NCBI GenBank assembly: GCA_943737045.1
Contig: CALSFV010000064.1
Span: 483,481-547,480, forward strand
Length of the DNA stretch: 64,000 bases
Source: Parapristionchus giblindavisi
Taxonomy: Eukaryota; Nematoda; Chromadorea; Rhabditida; Diplogasteridae
Direction: 5' to 3'
Shown here: in pieces, positions 1-12,374 of the stretch
Numbering within the stretch: position 1 is the stretch's first letter
Layout of the letters: every line of letters starts with the position of its first letter
Translations under genes and position numbers: made by a program
The notes under the pieces: model-generated
The model's input: only the letters and a program-made list of their open reading frames with translations
Databases searched by the model: none
What the model was told of the DNA's origin: nothing

Positions 1-135
1 GTGAAGACAGAAAGGTAGCAAAAGTTATTCTACCTACCGTACACTATTTATTTTATGATGATTCAGCTTATTGATCGCTAGGAACATGAATGAATCATCA
101 GGTCTGTGCAGGGGAAAGGTGCGGTTACTTTATTT
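1..135 (-). mobile_element. tRNA-derived SINE-like element, 3' part, cut by window edge
   Basis: The segment matches 41833-42075 on the same strand and the reverse complement of 3790-3970. Shared words include GTGAAGACAGAAA, AGCAAAAGTTATT, ATTCAGCTTATTGATCGCTAG and the start of the GCGCC(T/C)TTGCCTG block. The tRNA-like head present in the other copies lies in minus orientation and is not clear here. It is a dispersed repeat rather than a gene. Confidence 0.65.
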
Positions 136-177
136 CATTCTTCATTTTAATCACATTCATGGGGAATAAACTCTGAT

Positions 178-324
178 TTACATGAGGGAAAAGGCTGTTC
201 TTGCTTCGGACAGTCCCAGAACATTGTCGTTGAACTTCTTATGCGCATCTTTCGATTCTACAATTCTTGAGTCCGCGACGATCAACAGGCAGACCGAAGA
301 AGCTGGCTTCCCATACTCCTGGTA
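178..324 (-). CDS. 3' terminal exon of an unrecognised gene
   Basis: Read on the minus strand, a CAG acceptor at about 325 opens a frame of 48 codons that ends in TAA at 180-178. The translation begins YQEYGKPASSVCLLIVADSR and ends SEARTAFSLM. It looks like real coding sequence: a hydrophobic CLLIV core, charged helical residues, and GC content higher than the flanks. I do not recognise the family and could not find the preceding exon between 325 and 1361, so upstream exons may be disrupted or this may be a gene remnant. No function can be given. Confidence 0.4.
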   Translation of the reverse strand, partial: YQEYGKPASSVCLLIVADSRIVESKDAHKKFNDNVLGLSEARTAFSLM

Positions 325-1361
325 CTGTTCCAGAAATAATCAAATACCAGCATATTTTTGAGGAATAACAGATCGACATGACCTGGAGAATATATTATTC
401 AGAATTTTATGCTCTTTCATCTGATATATGACACGATAAGCATAATTGAATTCATACGCGTTCAGAATGCGGAATTTTTTTTAACATTAAATACAGGACC
501 TTGCTGCCTATCATTTTTGAACATTTGACAAACCTGTAAAAAAAGTAGATTCTTATCTGTTGTGTAAAACGGTCAAAAATGGTTTTGTTCCATTATTGCA
601 ATGGATTAGAGTATCTGTTAGAAAACCGCTCACAGTGAAGAAAGAGCACTAAACGAATTTTTCAATTGAGTGATAACGAGAGTGATTAGAATTGAAAGTG
701 ACAGGGAGTATAGACAAGATGATAAAATGATAATAGACAATGGTTGGAAGCGTCTTCACACCTAACTTTTCCCTTTCGTCTACATATCAACACGTGTTTT
801 TATTCCGTCCAAATCACGTTGATATTCAGTATCTTATATCTTCTCTATCTTGCATCTGATATCTTGTTGATTTAAGTATGTTTCACAATGACAATAAACT
901 CATGCTTTTCTAATAGGATACGTTTCTGCTCCGTTTCTAGAACGATCCCTGACATAAGCCTATATTTTACCATGGTGTAACTTGATATTTAGATGTATCA
1001 CCTAACCGAATGGAAGGATACTAAGGATAAAGAGTTGTTGATGAATGAAATATTCAATACACATGTGAGATTTTGATTGGTGCAACTTTAAATTTCTACT
1101 TAACAATTCTTTCTTCTTTGCGTATTATTATTGTTAGAAGAGAAGTTTGTTCTAACAATAAAATCAGAATCAATTGCATTAGTACATTTCAGGGTAAAGA
1201 ATCTCCACAAAATCTGGTTGTGCGAACTGCTATTCCCTACTCGATCGATAATAAGTTACATTTTAAAAACACATAAAGCTAACTTAAACAATGTGCTAAA
1301 AATTTTCTTTTGTTTTTTAAAATTTCTGGACGGTGTGGACGGAGCGCAAATTTCTTTTTAG
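325..1361. other. Intergenic, no supported gene
   Basis: AT-rich sequence between a minus-strand terminal exon and the glycine N-acyltransferase-like gene. It must hold the missing first exon of that gene, which has to end two bases into a codon, but no candidate stands out. An ATG at 1041 followed by eight codons and GTGAGA at 1065 has the wrong phase. The only other identifiable content is a satellite relic at about 362-455. Confidence 0.5.
362..455 (+). repeat. Solitary relic of the ~322-bp satellite found at 61.3-64 kb
   Basis: This stretch carries AACAGATCGACATGACCTG, then ATTCAGAATTTT, then GCTCTTTCAT and ATATGACACGATA. The same blocks occur in the tandem array at the other end of the window, but here the second and third are brought closer together. 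It is a degenerate single copy. Confidence 0.6.
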
Positions 1362-3343
1362 ATATCTTGAGGATGCATTAAAGATGTAAACATTACTGGT
1401 GTTATGTTTACAGATATCCCATATCGAATATGAGATTCTTCGGATCAAACTCTGATGGAAAATCATCCGATCTCCAGTACTTCTTCGTCGTTGAAGAAAA
1501 CACGGACGCCTAGTCAGTTTCCGTTTATTTTTCGCACTCCCTATCTCACTGAAAATCTTTGTCTCTTCTTTTCTTGGCTCATTCTTTCATTTTGATCTAA
1601 TTCAGTACCGGATTCTACTGTCGTCCTGTGGTAAATGGTCACGATAAAGAGCTGCTTAAGAAGGTTTTTTTCTTCATAAAATTAATTAATGTAGACTGAC
1701 TCCTAGGTCCTAACTGCACTCACCTCACAAATAAAGGACGACATTGAAAAGTATGGACGATTCCTTATGCTGTCTGATACGATAACCAGGGAGACGGTAC
1801 GTATACACGGTTCATCGTCTAAAATGAGATTTTTTGAACAAGATGAACAAACACAATCAAATTATTTTTTTAAATGTACATTCCTGTATACACCATTTTT
1901 AAGCTATAAAAAGGTTTAAAATTAAGGTGTTTCTGCTTCTTCTGAATATTTTAAATCGATATCATCTATTGATCATGATCATTTTCGATTCAGCTCTTAT
2001 CCCATCTGGATGATCTTCTCCCCAATTACGAAGATGTTCATCCATCAACGATTAATGTATTCTACATGACAGATAATCAGATGAAAGAGGTCGAGGAGGT
2101 CGGTTATTTTTTGAATTCTATCATTTTATTGGCAAAGAGATCGTCTAGGGTTTTCGTCGCATGGCACATTTTTTGGCCCAGTGAAAACACTTTAAATAGT
2201 CAATGGTTACTTTGGCGTAATCAAATATTGGTGGGCTATTAATGTGGTTTAAATCACAAAGTGATGGTAATGTGTGTCCTACGTATTGTTGAATTTATCG
2301 AAGATAAAAAAGTATAATTTATAGCTCAAAATCACTCTTCCGGAAGGTTACTCAATCGACTCAGTCGATGTTGAGAAGGATGCAAAAAGGATTCACGATA
2401 ATTGGATACATTCGACGTCGCTGGAGCTGACAACGTTAGTTGATCTTTGATCTTTGATCTTGAATTTTATCCTCTAGCGCTCGACTGAAATATCTTCCGG
2501 CGTCGTGTGTGAGAGATTCTGAAGGACTAGCTGTCGCATGGGATATGTCATCTCCGTTCGGACAGGTATGTACATATTGTTTATTGTTAAAATTGTTTTT
2601 TTTCAAAAGAATTTTAAACAATATCGAGATGAATATGGAAAACGAGCAATATTAAAAGCAGCGGCACAAGCATAGCCATCGAATCACGTTATCACATTTG
2701 CCTTACGTTTCTACGTTTCAAAATTCGCTTCGACGGAGACGATAACGTAGTTTATGCAGTTTGTAAATTTTTAACATATTTTGGCGCAAGTAAAATATAA
2801 ATAATATAAATTTTACATGTGTAATTTTACATGATAGTCTGCGAAACACTGCTAAATTCACGTTGACATCTCCGTCCGTTACTGTTAAAAAATAGTTCAA
2901 AAGCAACTCCGCGTGACAAAGAAACAGAGAGTGGCGAGTGCTTGAAAAATCATTGTTGCTGTTCAATTTCAGATGTCGAATCTCTTCACAATTCCTGATC
3001 ATCGTGGAAAGGGACTAGCAGTGGCTGTACAAATGCATCTCGCTAAGACTTTCATCAAGTAAGTTACAAGCAGCAGTTAAAGTCGTTGTGCATATTTTTT
3101 GACTAATTTTGTCGGGAAAAATTAGAAGAATATATCAAATATCTGTGCATCTGTAAGCGAATGTATCTTTTGACCAAACATTATTCTTTGAGGAATGGCT
3201 TCCGACCCTTCAAATACGTTGAGACAAAGAATGAACGTCTTGTATCGGCTTCAGCTAGACATCCTTATTGGACAAGATGGGAGAATGAAGATGGAGAAGG
3301 AATGAACATGCATTTTACTACTATACAGAAGAAGCAAACGTAG
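1362..3343 (+). CDS. Glycine N-acyltransferase-like protein (GNAT fold), 5' exon missing
   Basis: Nine exons join in frame: 1362-1385, 1414-1476, 1606-1663, 1707-1796, 1994-2098, 2325-2434, 2478-2565, 2973-3058, 3193-3343, giving about 258 residues ending at TAG. The order of blocks is that of nematode glycine N-acyltransferase-like proteins. An N-terminal YPISNMRFFG is followed by INVFYMTD, LPEGYSI, IHDNWIH, LPASCVRD and VAWDMSSPFGQ. The acyl-CoA-binding GNAT loop comes next as LFTIPDHRGKGLAVAV, and the end is NGFRPFKYVE and RHPYWTRWEN. These enzymes move an acyl group from acyl-CoA to an amino group such as glycine; the actual substrate here is inferred only from family. The R-x-x-G-x-A motif (RGKGLA) is intact, so catalysis is plausible. 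The first exon remains unfound. The intron after 2434 opens GTTAGTTGATCTTTGATC, an example of the intronic heptamer described elsewhere. Confidence 0.88.
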
Positions 3344-3714
3344 TTTCTAAATATATTTATTGAATTTCTAATATTTTGAATATGTTTTGATAAATATTAT
3401 TAATTCGAGATTATATAAGACAGATACAAAACGGCATGATTTTGATAAAATGTATCATTAGAGAGTTAATCATTATTTGGAATTATGATTTTGAAACTTC
3501 AATATAGTTATTTTCGGGATAAGATGTAGTGCATATCGATCTTGCGTCACAGTAATGCGTGATTTTTTAAATTTTTTTTTCTGTGCAATGGCTTCATACA
3601 CTTTTACAGGAGATCCGTGTTAAAGATGGAGGCCCTCGAATGTCTATGCTAATGTGTAACATATCGGGTATACAAATGATAAATGATATGCAGAAAATTA
3701 GATCCTTCATGCAT

Positions 3715-4175
3715 GCATCCCGTAGCGTAGTGGTAAATGCGCTGCCTAGTTAGCGTAACCTCGTGGGTTCGAAACATATTGCTGAACTTTCTTATTTTCA
3801 AAATTTCGCGCCTTTGCCTGTACATCAAGCATGGATTCATTCATGATTCTAGAGATCAATAAGCTGAATTTGCATAAAATAATTAATGTACAGTATGCAG
3901 AATAACTTTTGCTTTCTCTTTCTGTCTTCACAGTTTGTTCACGAAAATATTCGTCGGACTCCACCTTTAAAGCACACTATGCGCATTGAAAGTATAACTT
4001 TCAAGACATGTAGAGAGTGCCCATCCGATATGCATACTTACAACTTACAACATACTTGTTAGCTCTCTCATTTTATCATTGTCCGTTACGCCAATTACCA
4101 TATAATATAAACAATTTTCAGCATGCTTATCGTGGCTGGAGTCAACTAAAGGCCCCCTTCTTTAATTACTCTTTT
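3715..4175 (+). mobile_element. tRNA-headed SINE-like element
   Basis: A tRNA-like head at about 3717-3785 carries an A-box-like TAGCGTAGTGGTAAATGCG and a B-box-like GGGTTCGAA. A body follows with CGCGCCTTTGCCTGTACATC, the GCTTTCTCTTTCTGTCTTCAC segment shared with 1-135, GTTCACGAAAATATTCG, and a distal part ending near GGCCCCCTTCTTTAAT. Partial copies lie at 1-135, 15120-15300, 15950-16220, 41833-42075 and 45225-45405. The head has no matched acceptor stem, so it is not a working tRNA gene. Confidence 0.65.
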
Positions 4176-5214
4176 CAATGATCGCCATCTCAATAGATCA
4201 AATGAAGATTCAATCTCATATACCCGAAGAGAGAATTAACTTGGAGTGAATAGTCTGTATTTCAAGGAGGATGAATCAATCAAACTATATTCATACAACG
4301 TGCACATCTTTACATAAGGCGCAGTAATGGGTGAAGTATAGAGAGTTTGAAGTGACAAAATTCATTATCCCAGCGATGATCTCTAATAAACACTCTTCAT
4401 AAAGATATAGCTTTTCAACATACACTTCTTGAATCATTTGAAAAGAATTAATATGGTTAATTTTGAAGATAAACGGTAGTTCACAGAGATCTGACGTCAC
4501 ATTAACGCATAGTTTGCGATCTCTTTTCATTGGTTAGCGGTGAACAATTGTATATGTATAAGTGTTGAATTGAATCTTTCAAGGCGAATTTGGTCTAATT
4601 GATCAAAACTCTTGGTCACGATCTATGTGTGACACACAATGAGCATTTTAAACAAGGATTACTGTATCAGATTCCTCCCTATTCCTTCCATTCAACCAAT
4701 GAGACTACAATGAAGGTTAAACGGGAGATTAGCATATTTGTTTAAAGGAGCAATATCCTCTAAGAAAAAAAGTGTATTATTTTATTTCATGTACTATAGA
4801 TACTAGAATGTAATAGAATGGATCTATAATGCTTCTTCGCAGTTCGTGATTTAAAATCACTCGCACTCTAATATCATTATGTCACCATCAATTATTGTCT
4901 CGTCACAAGCAATAAATATTTTATCATGTGTTACCATTGTGTGAGAACTCCTAAGGACGCGAGGCAATCGGTTGGTAAAGGAGGCAGGCCTGCCAAGTAT
5001 GAGAAATGCATTTTAGATGAAGAACCTGGAATATTCTAACTGTCTGTCTGATTCGAGGGACAAATCATAAGCAACACGTTTCAGCTCAATAATTTGCTGT
5101 GATAAAACTAACGATGGTCGTTGATTCGAACTCTAGCGCCGTCTTACTACCAAAATGCACGCCGTTGTCTGAACTGCCCCAGCTGATTCAATCATTCCTT
5201 GAGAAATCAATATG

Positions 5215-5310
5215 CAAATTCAACAGCAAAGAAATTGTGTAAACTTTCGCAATATTTCTTCGCAGTTTATTCACAAATACATTCTCGGGACACCACAATT
5301 AAGCTATGGA
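5215..5310 (+). repeat. Fragment of the SINE body
   Basis: CAGTTTATTCACAAATACAT followed by TCGGGACACCAC corresponds, with changes, to CAGTTTGTTCACGAAAATAT and TCGGACTCCACC in the copy at 3715-4175. It is degenerate. Confidence 0.4.
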
Positions 5311-5864
5311 TCAGATCAAACATTCATCTCGAATGATTTCACAACCGGAATCGGTGGATAACAATAAGTGATTACGGACCAGTTATCGGTAATGCATTTG
5401 CGCACGTCATCCTGCAACATACATTTTCGTACCATCGTAATGCAAGGATCGACACACTGTATCAAGGAACATTTTCAGGATCGAACCACTATATAATGCT
5501 CACTTTTTTATGCGAGATGACAATTTAGGCGATAAAGTAAAGGTATTTTTCAATCGACCCACTATATTTTCAAAATCGTCCCACTATGTAAAACAACCTG
5601 TGATGGAGTCGAAAATGTATGATCCAGCAATATTCCAAGTGTACGCCAGATTGTTGAAAATGTCACACGGCGTTATTATACTTAATTAAATTTTACTCTC
5701 TCATTAACTCTAACGTATACCTGAACAAGTTTTAATGGATCTCCTTCCACAGTTGTAATTCGGGTGATCCGTCACACTTTCAATTCACTGCACTATCGCA
5801 ACGTAGAAATGGTCGTGGTCGATCTGGTACGATCTTAAATAGGTTCCACTATATAAATTGATCT

Positions 5865-6053
5865 TCAGCTGTCAGCGATGGGCGTTTCTTCCTTACTTAT
5901 ATAGTATCTTTTCAACATCGGAGTGAGGGTGGGGTACTTTTCAACACTTTCCTCTTTATAGTAAACTAATTTTTTCCCATGCTGGATCTGAAACCTCTCA
6001 CATGAATCTGAAAGGTTCCCTTCCCGTTCTGAGGCCTCGTCCACCTCACTCAA
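5865..6053 (-). pseudogene. Possible scrap of hAT-type transposase C-terminus
   Basis: An open minus-strand frame of 62 residues contains KYPTLTPMLKRYYISKEETP. The spacing of YP-x-L and the downstream YY recalls the C-terminal dimerisation region of hAT transposases, where a Trp and then YPxLxxLARxYL are usual. The expected upstream Trp and the downstream S-x-x-ER motif are absent. The match is weak and a chance open frame is a real alternative. Confidence 0.2.
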
Positions 6054-6423
6054 ACTGGATCACTGGCGATTTGATAGCTATCGATAAACCCCCTGTCACC
6101 TTCCCTAAGTCCTTTCTATCATTATTATAATTATTTCTCTTATCGATCCTGTATTTGCCGTCGCACCTGTCACGGGTGTATCAAATAAATAAATAAATAA
6201 ATGCTCGCTATGCATTCTAACAATGACAATCATGCTGTTGTTTAATGCAGTGAAAATGTGAGAAGTTGAAAACAATAAAAGCCCGCCTTCTACCAATTCA
6301 TTCGATCGTATTGCATTACTTATTAACATTGCGTTCGCCGAACGATCCACGTCATTATTAAGTATTTTTCATTCATTCAGAAATAATCTACCTTGCAGTG
6401 ATCAACGACTACGATAAGCGACG

Positions 6424-9400
6424 ATGCCCTGTTTAGCAGGGACTACGTAAGTTATTGTATTTTCAAATAAATTAATATGTACCGACATAAGAAGCATACG
6501 GAAAAAATTTTCCCCTCTTTGTCCATTCTTTTCAAAAAAATGAATCAGTTATATGTACATATTTCCTTCACAATTATTCCCAATACTGATGCTTGCTTAA
6601 TTTATTTTTTAAATATTTTATGTATTCTTTCATAGCAGGGTTGGTGAGCCATCGCTTAATTAAAATCCAAAGTGATTTTCCGAGAATATCAACACCGAAA
6701 GTTGTAAAATTTGAAAATAAGGATAAATATCGAAAAATCTCCTTCCCTACAGTCTCCTACTTCTTTCTTTTTTTGCGCAAATATTATATGCGCGATGTGT
6801 AAACGGAGGTTGTATGTTGCTTTGATCGTGAATTATGATAGTCATTCGTTATTCCACTGAAGCAAATGAGGGTTAACTTGATCTCATTGTTCATTTACCG
6901 TAGTCATTGAAGGAACCGCCCCCAGTCATAAATGGAATCTCGTTAAATCATATTTTTTGTATATAGAACAACTAAACGTAGGTGTGACCGTTCTGACTTG
7001 CTTAAGGGTACTGTAGGAAATCTTTAGGGGGACTCATAATACTGATTAATGATTGTCTTCATTTTTAGATATCCCATTGTGAACGAATCTTATTTTCTGA
7101 CAGACTTTTTTGAGCGATATTCCAACGATAAATATGTTGTAACGATAGATGCAGATAATGATATGTGAGTCGTTTGGAATTACTCATCGAGTTAATTTCA
7201 TTTGGTTCATGATTATTGAAAATCATTTCAGATGTCTAATTCACATGGAAACGACTCCTGATAATGAGGAACACGATGAGGATATATTAAAGAGTTTATT
7301 CGCAAAGATTCTGGATAAAATGATCGTTGAGATCGAGAAGAATGGACAATTTACAGTACATTCTGATGAATTCACCAGACAAGTGGTAAGAATTTCGATT
7401 GAATTTTTAATTCTCTTAGAAATTGCGTACAATATTTGATTTTGCAAATATGAATGAAATGGTGAATCATAATTTAATATTTAGCATTAAACGTTATTGA
7501 TTTTTAGATGTTCCACATTATCGCTGAAGTTCTTCCTGATTTTGAGGTAGATATCTCTACGCCTATCGATTCAATCAATAAAGATATTGGAGAGAAGCTT
7601 CGTTCAAGCAAGGTACTCCATCTCTCATTTGCACTTTACAAAGTTTTCCCTGGTTCTCATTGTTCGAAGCATAAAACATACTTTAACTTATAATAATTGA
7701 ATTTTTCTTGAATTGAAAAAAATCGACGTAATGATTTAACCTGTCGAAAGTGGTCAAAATTAAAAGCACGTTTCCAATACGCGTTTACGAATTACGATCT
7801 ATGAGCAATATATTTCATTTCGATTAACGTTCGCTTCGTCTTCTCTAAACTAAGTTGACGTATGCAATTTGAGCAATTCGTGGCTTGATCAGTAGTTAAT
7901 CTTTTCACGTCTTCGGCCAGGAATTAGAAAAAAAACATCAGCAGACTATAACTGTTTATTACAAAAAGGTCAACAATCGCCATGTCACGATAAATTAGAA
8001 GATCACATGTGATGTGATAAAATATATATAAATATGTACAGTGTAGCCTAAAAGTCATGGGACGCTTTTTAGTTTTTTTATAACCTTTGATCCAGAAAAG
8101 CAATCAAGTTGATCTTTTCAGCCAATGTACAGAATTTATCAGGGAATATTAACGTGATGTGTTGGTATAATTAAATTACTTCTCTGATGCGTAGTGATTA
8201 CGCTATCGAAATACACTTTTTTGAAAATTTACATTTCTTTAGAGAAAGATCCTGTTCTTCTGAAACATTGTGAGAGTGGAGACCCCCACTAGGCCTGCAC
8301 AGTCACACAATCCGGAATGGCTCCGACCCCTATTTCAAGCTGTGGCAGGGTTGCAAATTTGACCTAAAAAATTTATAACTCGGCTTCTAGATGTGATAAC
8401 GACCCGTACTAAGCGCCAAAATGATGCTAGTGGCGAGTAATGTTGATCCCCAGATTATGGTAGTCGTAGCTCGTCATTTGCCCTCAGGGCATAAAATAAT
8501 TTTTTTTAGGGAGGACCGATTTTGAGACCCTACCGTTCAGAGGGCGGGTGTTCTAAAATTATGGTTCCTGCGCAAGCAGCTTTGCAATATATCATATATT
8601 AATTTCCCTTATTTTGATTTAGTTCCGATTCCTTTCAGACCCGCAACAAACGTAATGCTGAGGTCTACTCGGTTGTAGCGAGTAAAGATCAAAATACAAA
8701 GATCAAAGATCAAAGTTTAGCAATAGTGTAAAAACTTTTGTGAACACCTCTAACATGCATTGGTACTTTGAAACTAAGAGATTTCATCAATAGAGGCTCA
8801 GGGGCGAGAGCAGTAAGAGAGACAGCGCAAGAGCGCGCACGGAGTAGACCTCAGCATAACGTTTGCTGCGTGTCTGAAAGGAATCGGAACTTTATCAAAA
8901 TAAGGGAAATAATTATTTGATACATTGCAAAGCTGCCTGCGGAGTAATCATAATTTTAAAAGACCTGCCCTCTGAACTGTAGGGTCTCAAATCGGTCCTC
9001 CCTAAAAAAATTATTTTATGCCCTGAGGGCAAATGACGAGCTACGACTACCATAATCTGGGGATCAACATTACTCGCCACTAGTATCATTTTGGCGCTTA
9101 GTACGTTATCACATCTAGAAGCCGAGTTATAATTTTTTTAGGTCAAAGTTGCAACCCTGCCACAGCTTGAAATCGGGGTCGGAGCCATTCCGGATTGTGT
9201 GACTGTGCAGCCCTAGTGGGGGTCTCCACTCTCACAATGTTTCAGAAGACCAGGATCTTTCAGTAAAGAAATGTAAATTTTCAAAAAAGTGTATTTCGAT
9301 AGCGTCATCACTACGCATCAGTGAACTAATTTAATTATACCAACACATCATGGTAATATTCCCTGATAAATTCTGTACATTGGCTGTAAAGTTCAACTTG

Positions 9401-10996
9401 ATTGCTTTTCTGGATCAAAAGTTATAAAAAAATGAATAAGCGTCCCATGACTTTTAGGCTACACTGTACCTACAATTGTGATCATAAAAGGGACAAACAT
9501 GTGGGAAGAGCAGAAGACCATTGTTTCGAACAAAAATAAATAGATCAAGACACAAATTAATTGCTTTACGAATTGGAATTATCGTAGGACAAACAAACAC
9601 AAATGAACGAAGCGAGATTATTTGTTAAAACTACTAAAAGTAATGGCCGTTTTGTTTCCCTTCTGCTGTTTCTAGAATTTGTTTTTCCTTATGAATGGTA
9701 ATGGAGAAGTGAACAGACAATAACTTCTATAATTTTATTAATCTTATATTATTGATGACGAGAATTTTTAAGTAATATATATTCTCTTCTTTGCTGTATT
9801 TACTGAGATATGCTATGCAAATGAATTGAATTAGTTTTTAATTGTTTTTTTTATCTCTGAAATCAGATAAATGTGTCGGCTCCACCAGTTATTTTTTTAT
9901 TGAAAAAAATCACCTTTTGCATTGGGTACAGTGTAATCATTTGACAAACATCATTACCGGATTGAGAAAATGTTGTTTTCGAGAGTTTAGATAGCAAACT
10001 ATATACATAGAACGATAAAGTGATGAGGTTAAAGGGACCTTGATTTCACTCGATGTTTCTTTGATCTTTGCCGACGTTTCAACGTTTATATGTATTTATC
10101 TAAACAAAAGATGAATATAGACCATCTGTATTTGAGAATTCACTGCCAGATATGATATTTTGATCGATTGAGAATCAATAACGATTCAGCAATACATGAG
10201 GCCGCTTGTGTAATAATCAGCTAAACTCAGTGAAATCCGACACAGTCAAAAAATCGTCATCTGCACCCTTATAAATCCACTTAGTCGAGTCTTACGCAAA
10301 CGGCCTCACATTTAGCAATACTTGTATTCAGTCATTGGAGAACCAAAAATATTGTCAGATTAGAGCGAATAAAATAGATTGTAAATGATGTTTCCTTCAC
10401 ATTAAAAATATTTCTGAAATATATTTTCAGATATGCGATGTTAACTGTAACAATATGGATAAATATGACGGATGTTCAGACGACATTGAAAATGCGCAGC
10501 ATGAACGAGAGTGAGTTATGCGCGCCTAAATATTTTTTACATACGCAAATTTCAAATCAACAATAGATTGATTTAATTTTAAGAGTTCATCATTTGGATG
10601 TTTCTGCTAATTGTAAATCTGTTTTTATAACGGTCACTTCGTTGTTCGACAAGGTATCAATTCTACGAATAAAATACAAATGAAAATTCTTTTTAATGAA
10701 AAAGTTAGTATTTTTTTTTCTATTCCGAAATTACATGTTTCAGTTTTCTCTACAATTTCACACAAAATCATCCTTGTCTAATATTTCTACCATTGTACCT
10801 AAGTAAGTGATTTGTTTTAAATATTTTAATGAAATTTTCCTTCCTGGCAGTGTTTTGAGGATACCTGTACATTTCCCATTGTAATTAGATGCTTTCATTT
10901 TTCAGCTCAGATCGTCCTCACAATCTATGTAAAACTGATAGAAATCGGAAGTTTTATAAAACAATATTCAAGAAGATGGCAGAAACTTCTTTCTAG
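6424..10996 (+). CDS. Unrecognised 225-residue protein, 8 exons
   Basis: Eight exons keep phase from ATG to TAG: 6424-6446, 7069-7164, 7232-7385, 7508-7612, 10431-10510, 10584-10653, 10744-10802, 10906-10996. Splice sites are standard GT...AG, with TTTTAG, TTTCAG or TTTAAG acceptors. The product begins MPCLAGTTYPIVNESYFLTD and ends FYKTIFKKMAETSF. The N-terminal two thirds is acidic and probably helical (for example DILKSLFAKILDKMIVEIEK). The middle has a short Cys-containing stretch, ICDVNCNN. The C-terminal third is Ser/Thr-rich and then basic. I see no signal peptide, transmembrane segment or catalytic motif and do not recognise the family. The 2.8-kb fourth intron holds a Tc1/mariner-type palindrome and a 110-bp MITE. 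The start is chosen because the ATG gives a 23-nt first exon whose phase fits the next exon; other first exons are possible. Confidence 0.7.
8039..9466. mobile_element. Palindromic MITE, Tc1/mariner type, TA target duplication
   Basis: The ends are perfect inverted copies: TA|CAGTGTAGCCTAAAAGTC on the left and GACTTTTAGGCTACACTG|TA on the right. Imperfect inverted arms of roughly 650 bp continue inward, and a spacer of about 150 bp holds GATCAAAGATCAAAG. The TA flanks and the CAGTG...AAAAGTCATGGG terminus are typical of Tc1/mariner derivatives. No transposase frame remains. It sits in intron 4 of the 6424-10996 gene. A related arm occurs at 20574-21715. Confidence 0.88.
10198..10307. mobile_element. 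110-bp MITE with ACAT target duplication
   Basis: It begins GAGGCCGCTTGTGTAA and ends with the imperfect inverse TTACGCAAACGGCCTC. The flanks ACAT (10194-10197) and ACAT (10308-10311) form a 4-bp direct repeat. The terminus matches that of the larger element at 32868-33385, which also has a 4-bp flanking repeat, so the two form one family. Confidence 0.75.
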
Positions 10997-12374
10997 AACA
11001 CATTTGTCTTATAATTACGTTTACTGAAAATTTTTTTTGCTCCAATTACCATAACTACTTAGTTATTTTTAGTGTCCTTCTTTCGCGCATGTGTTTATTT
11101 TCATTCTTCGTAATATTTCACTTCACTCAAGTTGCTTTATTATACTTATTCTTTTTGTTAGATTACTTGCAATTCGAAAAATATCAGCTTCATTTTCAGT
11201 ATAATTAAAAGAAAACCCGAGACCGCTTTGGTAAAGTCCTCTAAGAAAGCGAGAGAGCATTTCAAGAGTATTAAATTATCTCGAGATATCACACTTTATC
11301 ATGACTGAACATTATTAATTAATTGACTGTTCTTTTGACTCTTATCAGTTTTATGGACCATTATTTTCCATTTATTCGTTATCAGTCTTTTATTATTATT
11401 AATAATATATTTTGTTTATCTGTTCAAGCAATATTTCATATCTTTATCGTTTAAAATGAAATGTGAAAGTATGTACTCCAATGATAAATCTCCAGCAACT
11501 ACGAGATTCCAATGGGGGGAATTAGCATAATTTTTCAACTTAGTTTTTCAGTAATCAATAAATGACTCTAAAAATTAGGGTTTACAGTACACAAAGAACA
11601 AAGATCAAAGATCAGTCTTAGATTATACAAATTGAATACAATTCTAGAAGATCGCACACTCTAACAAAAATTAGAGGGAATGTAAACAAAAAAACTTTGA
11701 TTATGAAAAAGACACAGAATAATTGAAAGAGTGATTAGAATAACGTTAAAAAGCCTCTGGATTAAGGATCAAATGACATTAAAACATCTACTGCTTGCCA
11801 GAGTTGATGAAATCGTAAACAGAAGTGCGATTGCCACGGTTCATGTTAACCTTAAAATATTTTTATATTTATCATATAATAGTTATTTTCCTCATTTCAT
11901 TAACTACTCACTCGTGAATAGTGTCATTATTAGTATTGTTCGTATACTAGTATTTTGCGCATAAAGAAATGGTCCGCTAGAATTATATTTGTTTGCTCAT
12001 TCATGCCCTATCTTTGTGTATCTAGCTTATCGGTCATTGCTATGTTAGCGATAAAGTGCAATATTTATGTTTTTAAAGAACAAAAGGTCGTCAACGTTCT
12101 CTTCTTAAACGTTTCGCGTCATCACATTGGCAAACATTGCTATATACCAGATTGGTAAAGAACGAGAAATAGTAAGCTATATGAAGTTTGCCATCTTTTA
12201 AAGTAAAACATCTATGGTAGTTAATTTGAAAATCTTAGCTCTCATCATAATCTCAAGTTTCAAAAGGCACAGCAAATGAGCTCGGATTTTTTACTATTAC
12301 TTGCCCACAAGCTTCTTCTTTATGACAATTATCCTTTGGTTTCTTTCTCAAAAGGAAATGTATAAAAAGATTTT
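10997..12374. other. Convergent intergenic region, no supported gene
   Basis: This lies between the 3' ends of a plus-strand and a minus-strand gene. It is AT-rich with a short GATCAAAGATCA patch at about 11600. An alternative last exon of the minus-strand coiled-coil gene may lie near 12320-12345. Nothing else stands out. Confidence 0.5.

Larger units (their letters stand above)
3344..6423. other. Intergenic region with SINE copies
   Basis: No exon chain could be built on either strand. The region holds a near full-length SINE-like repeat at 3715-4175, a related fragment near 5215-5310, a possible hAT transposase scrap at 5865-6053 on the minus strand, and a short (AAAT)n run at about 6184-6201. 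The remainder is unremarkable AT-rich sequence. Confidence 0.5.
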
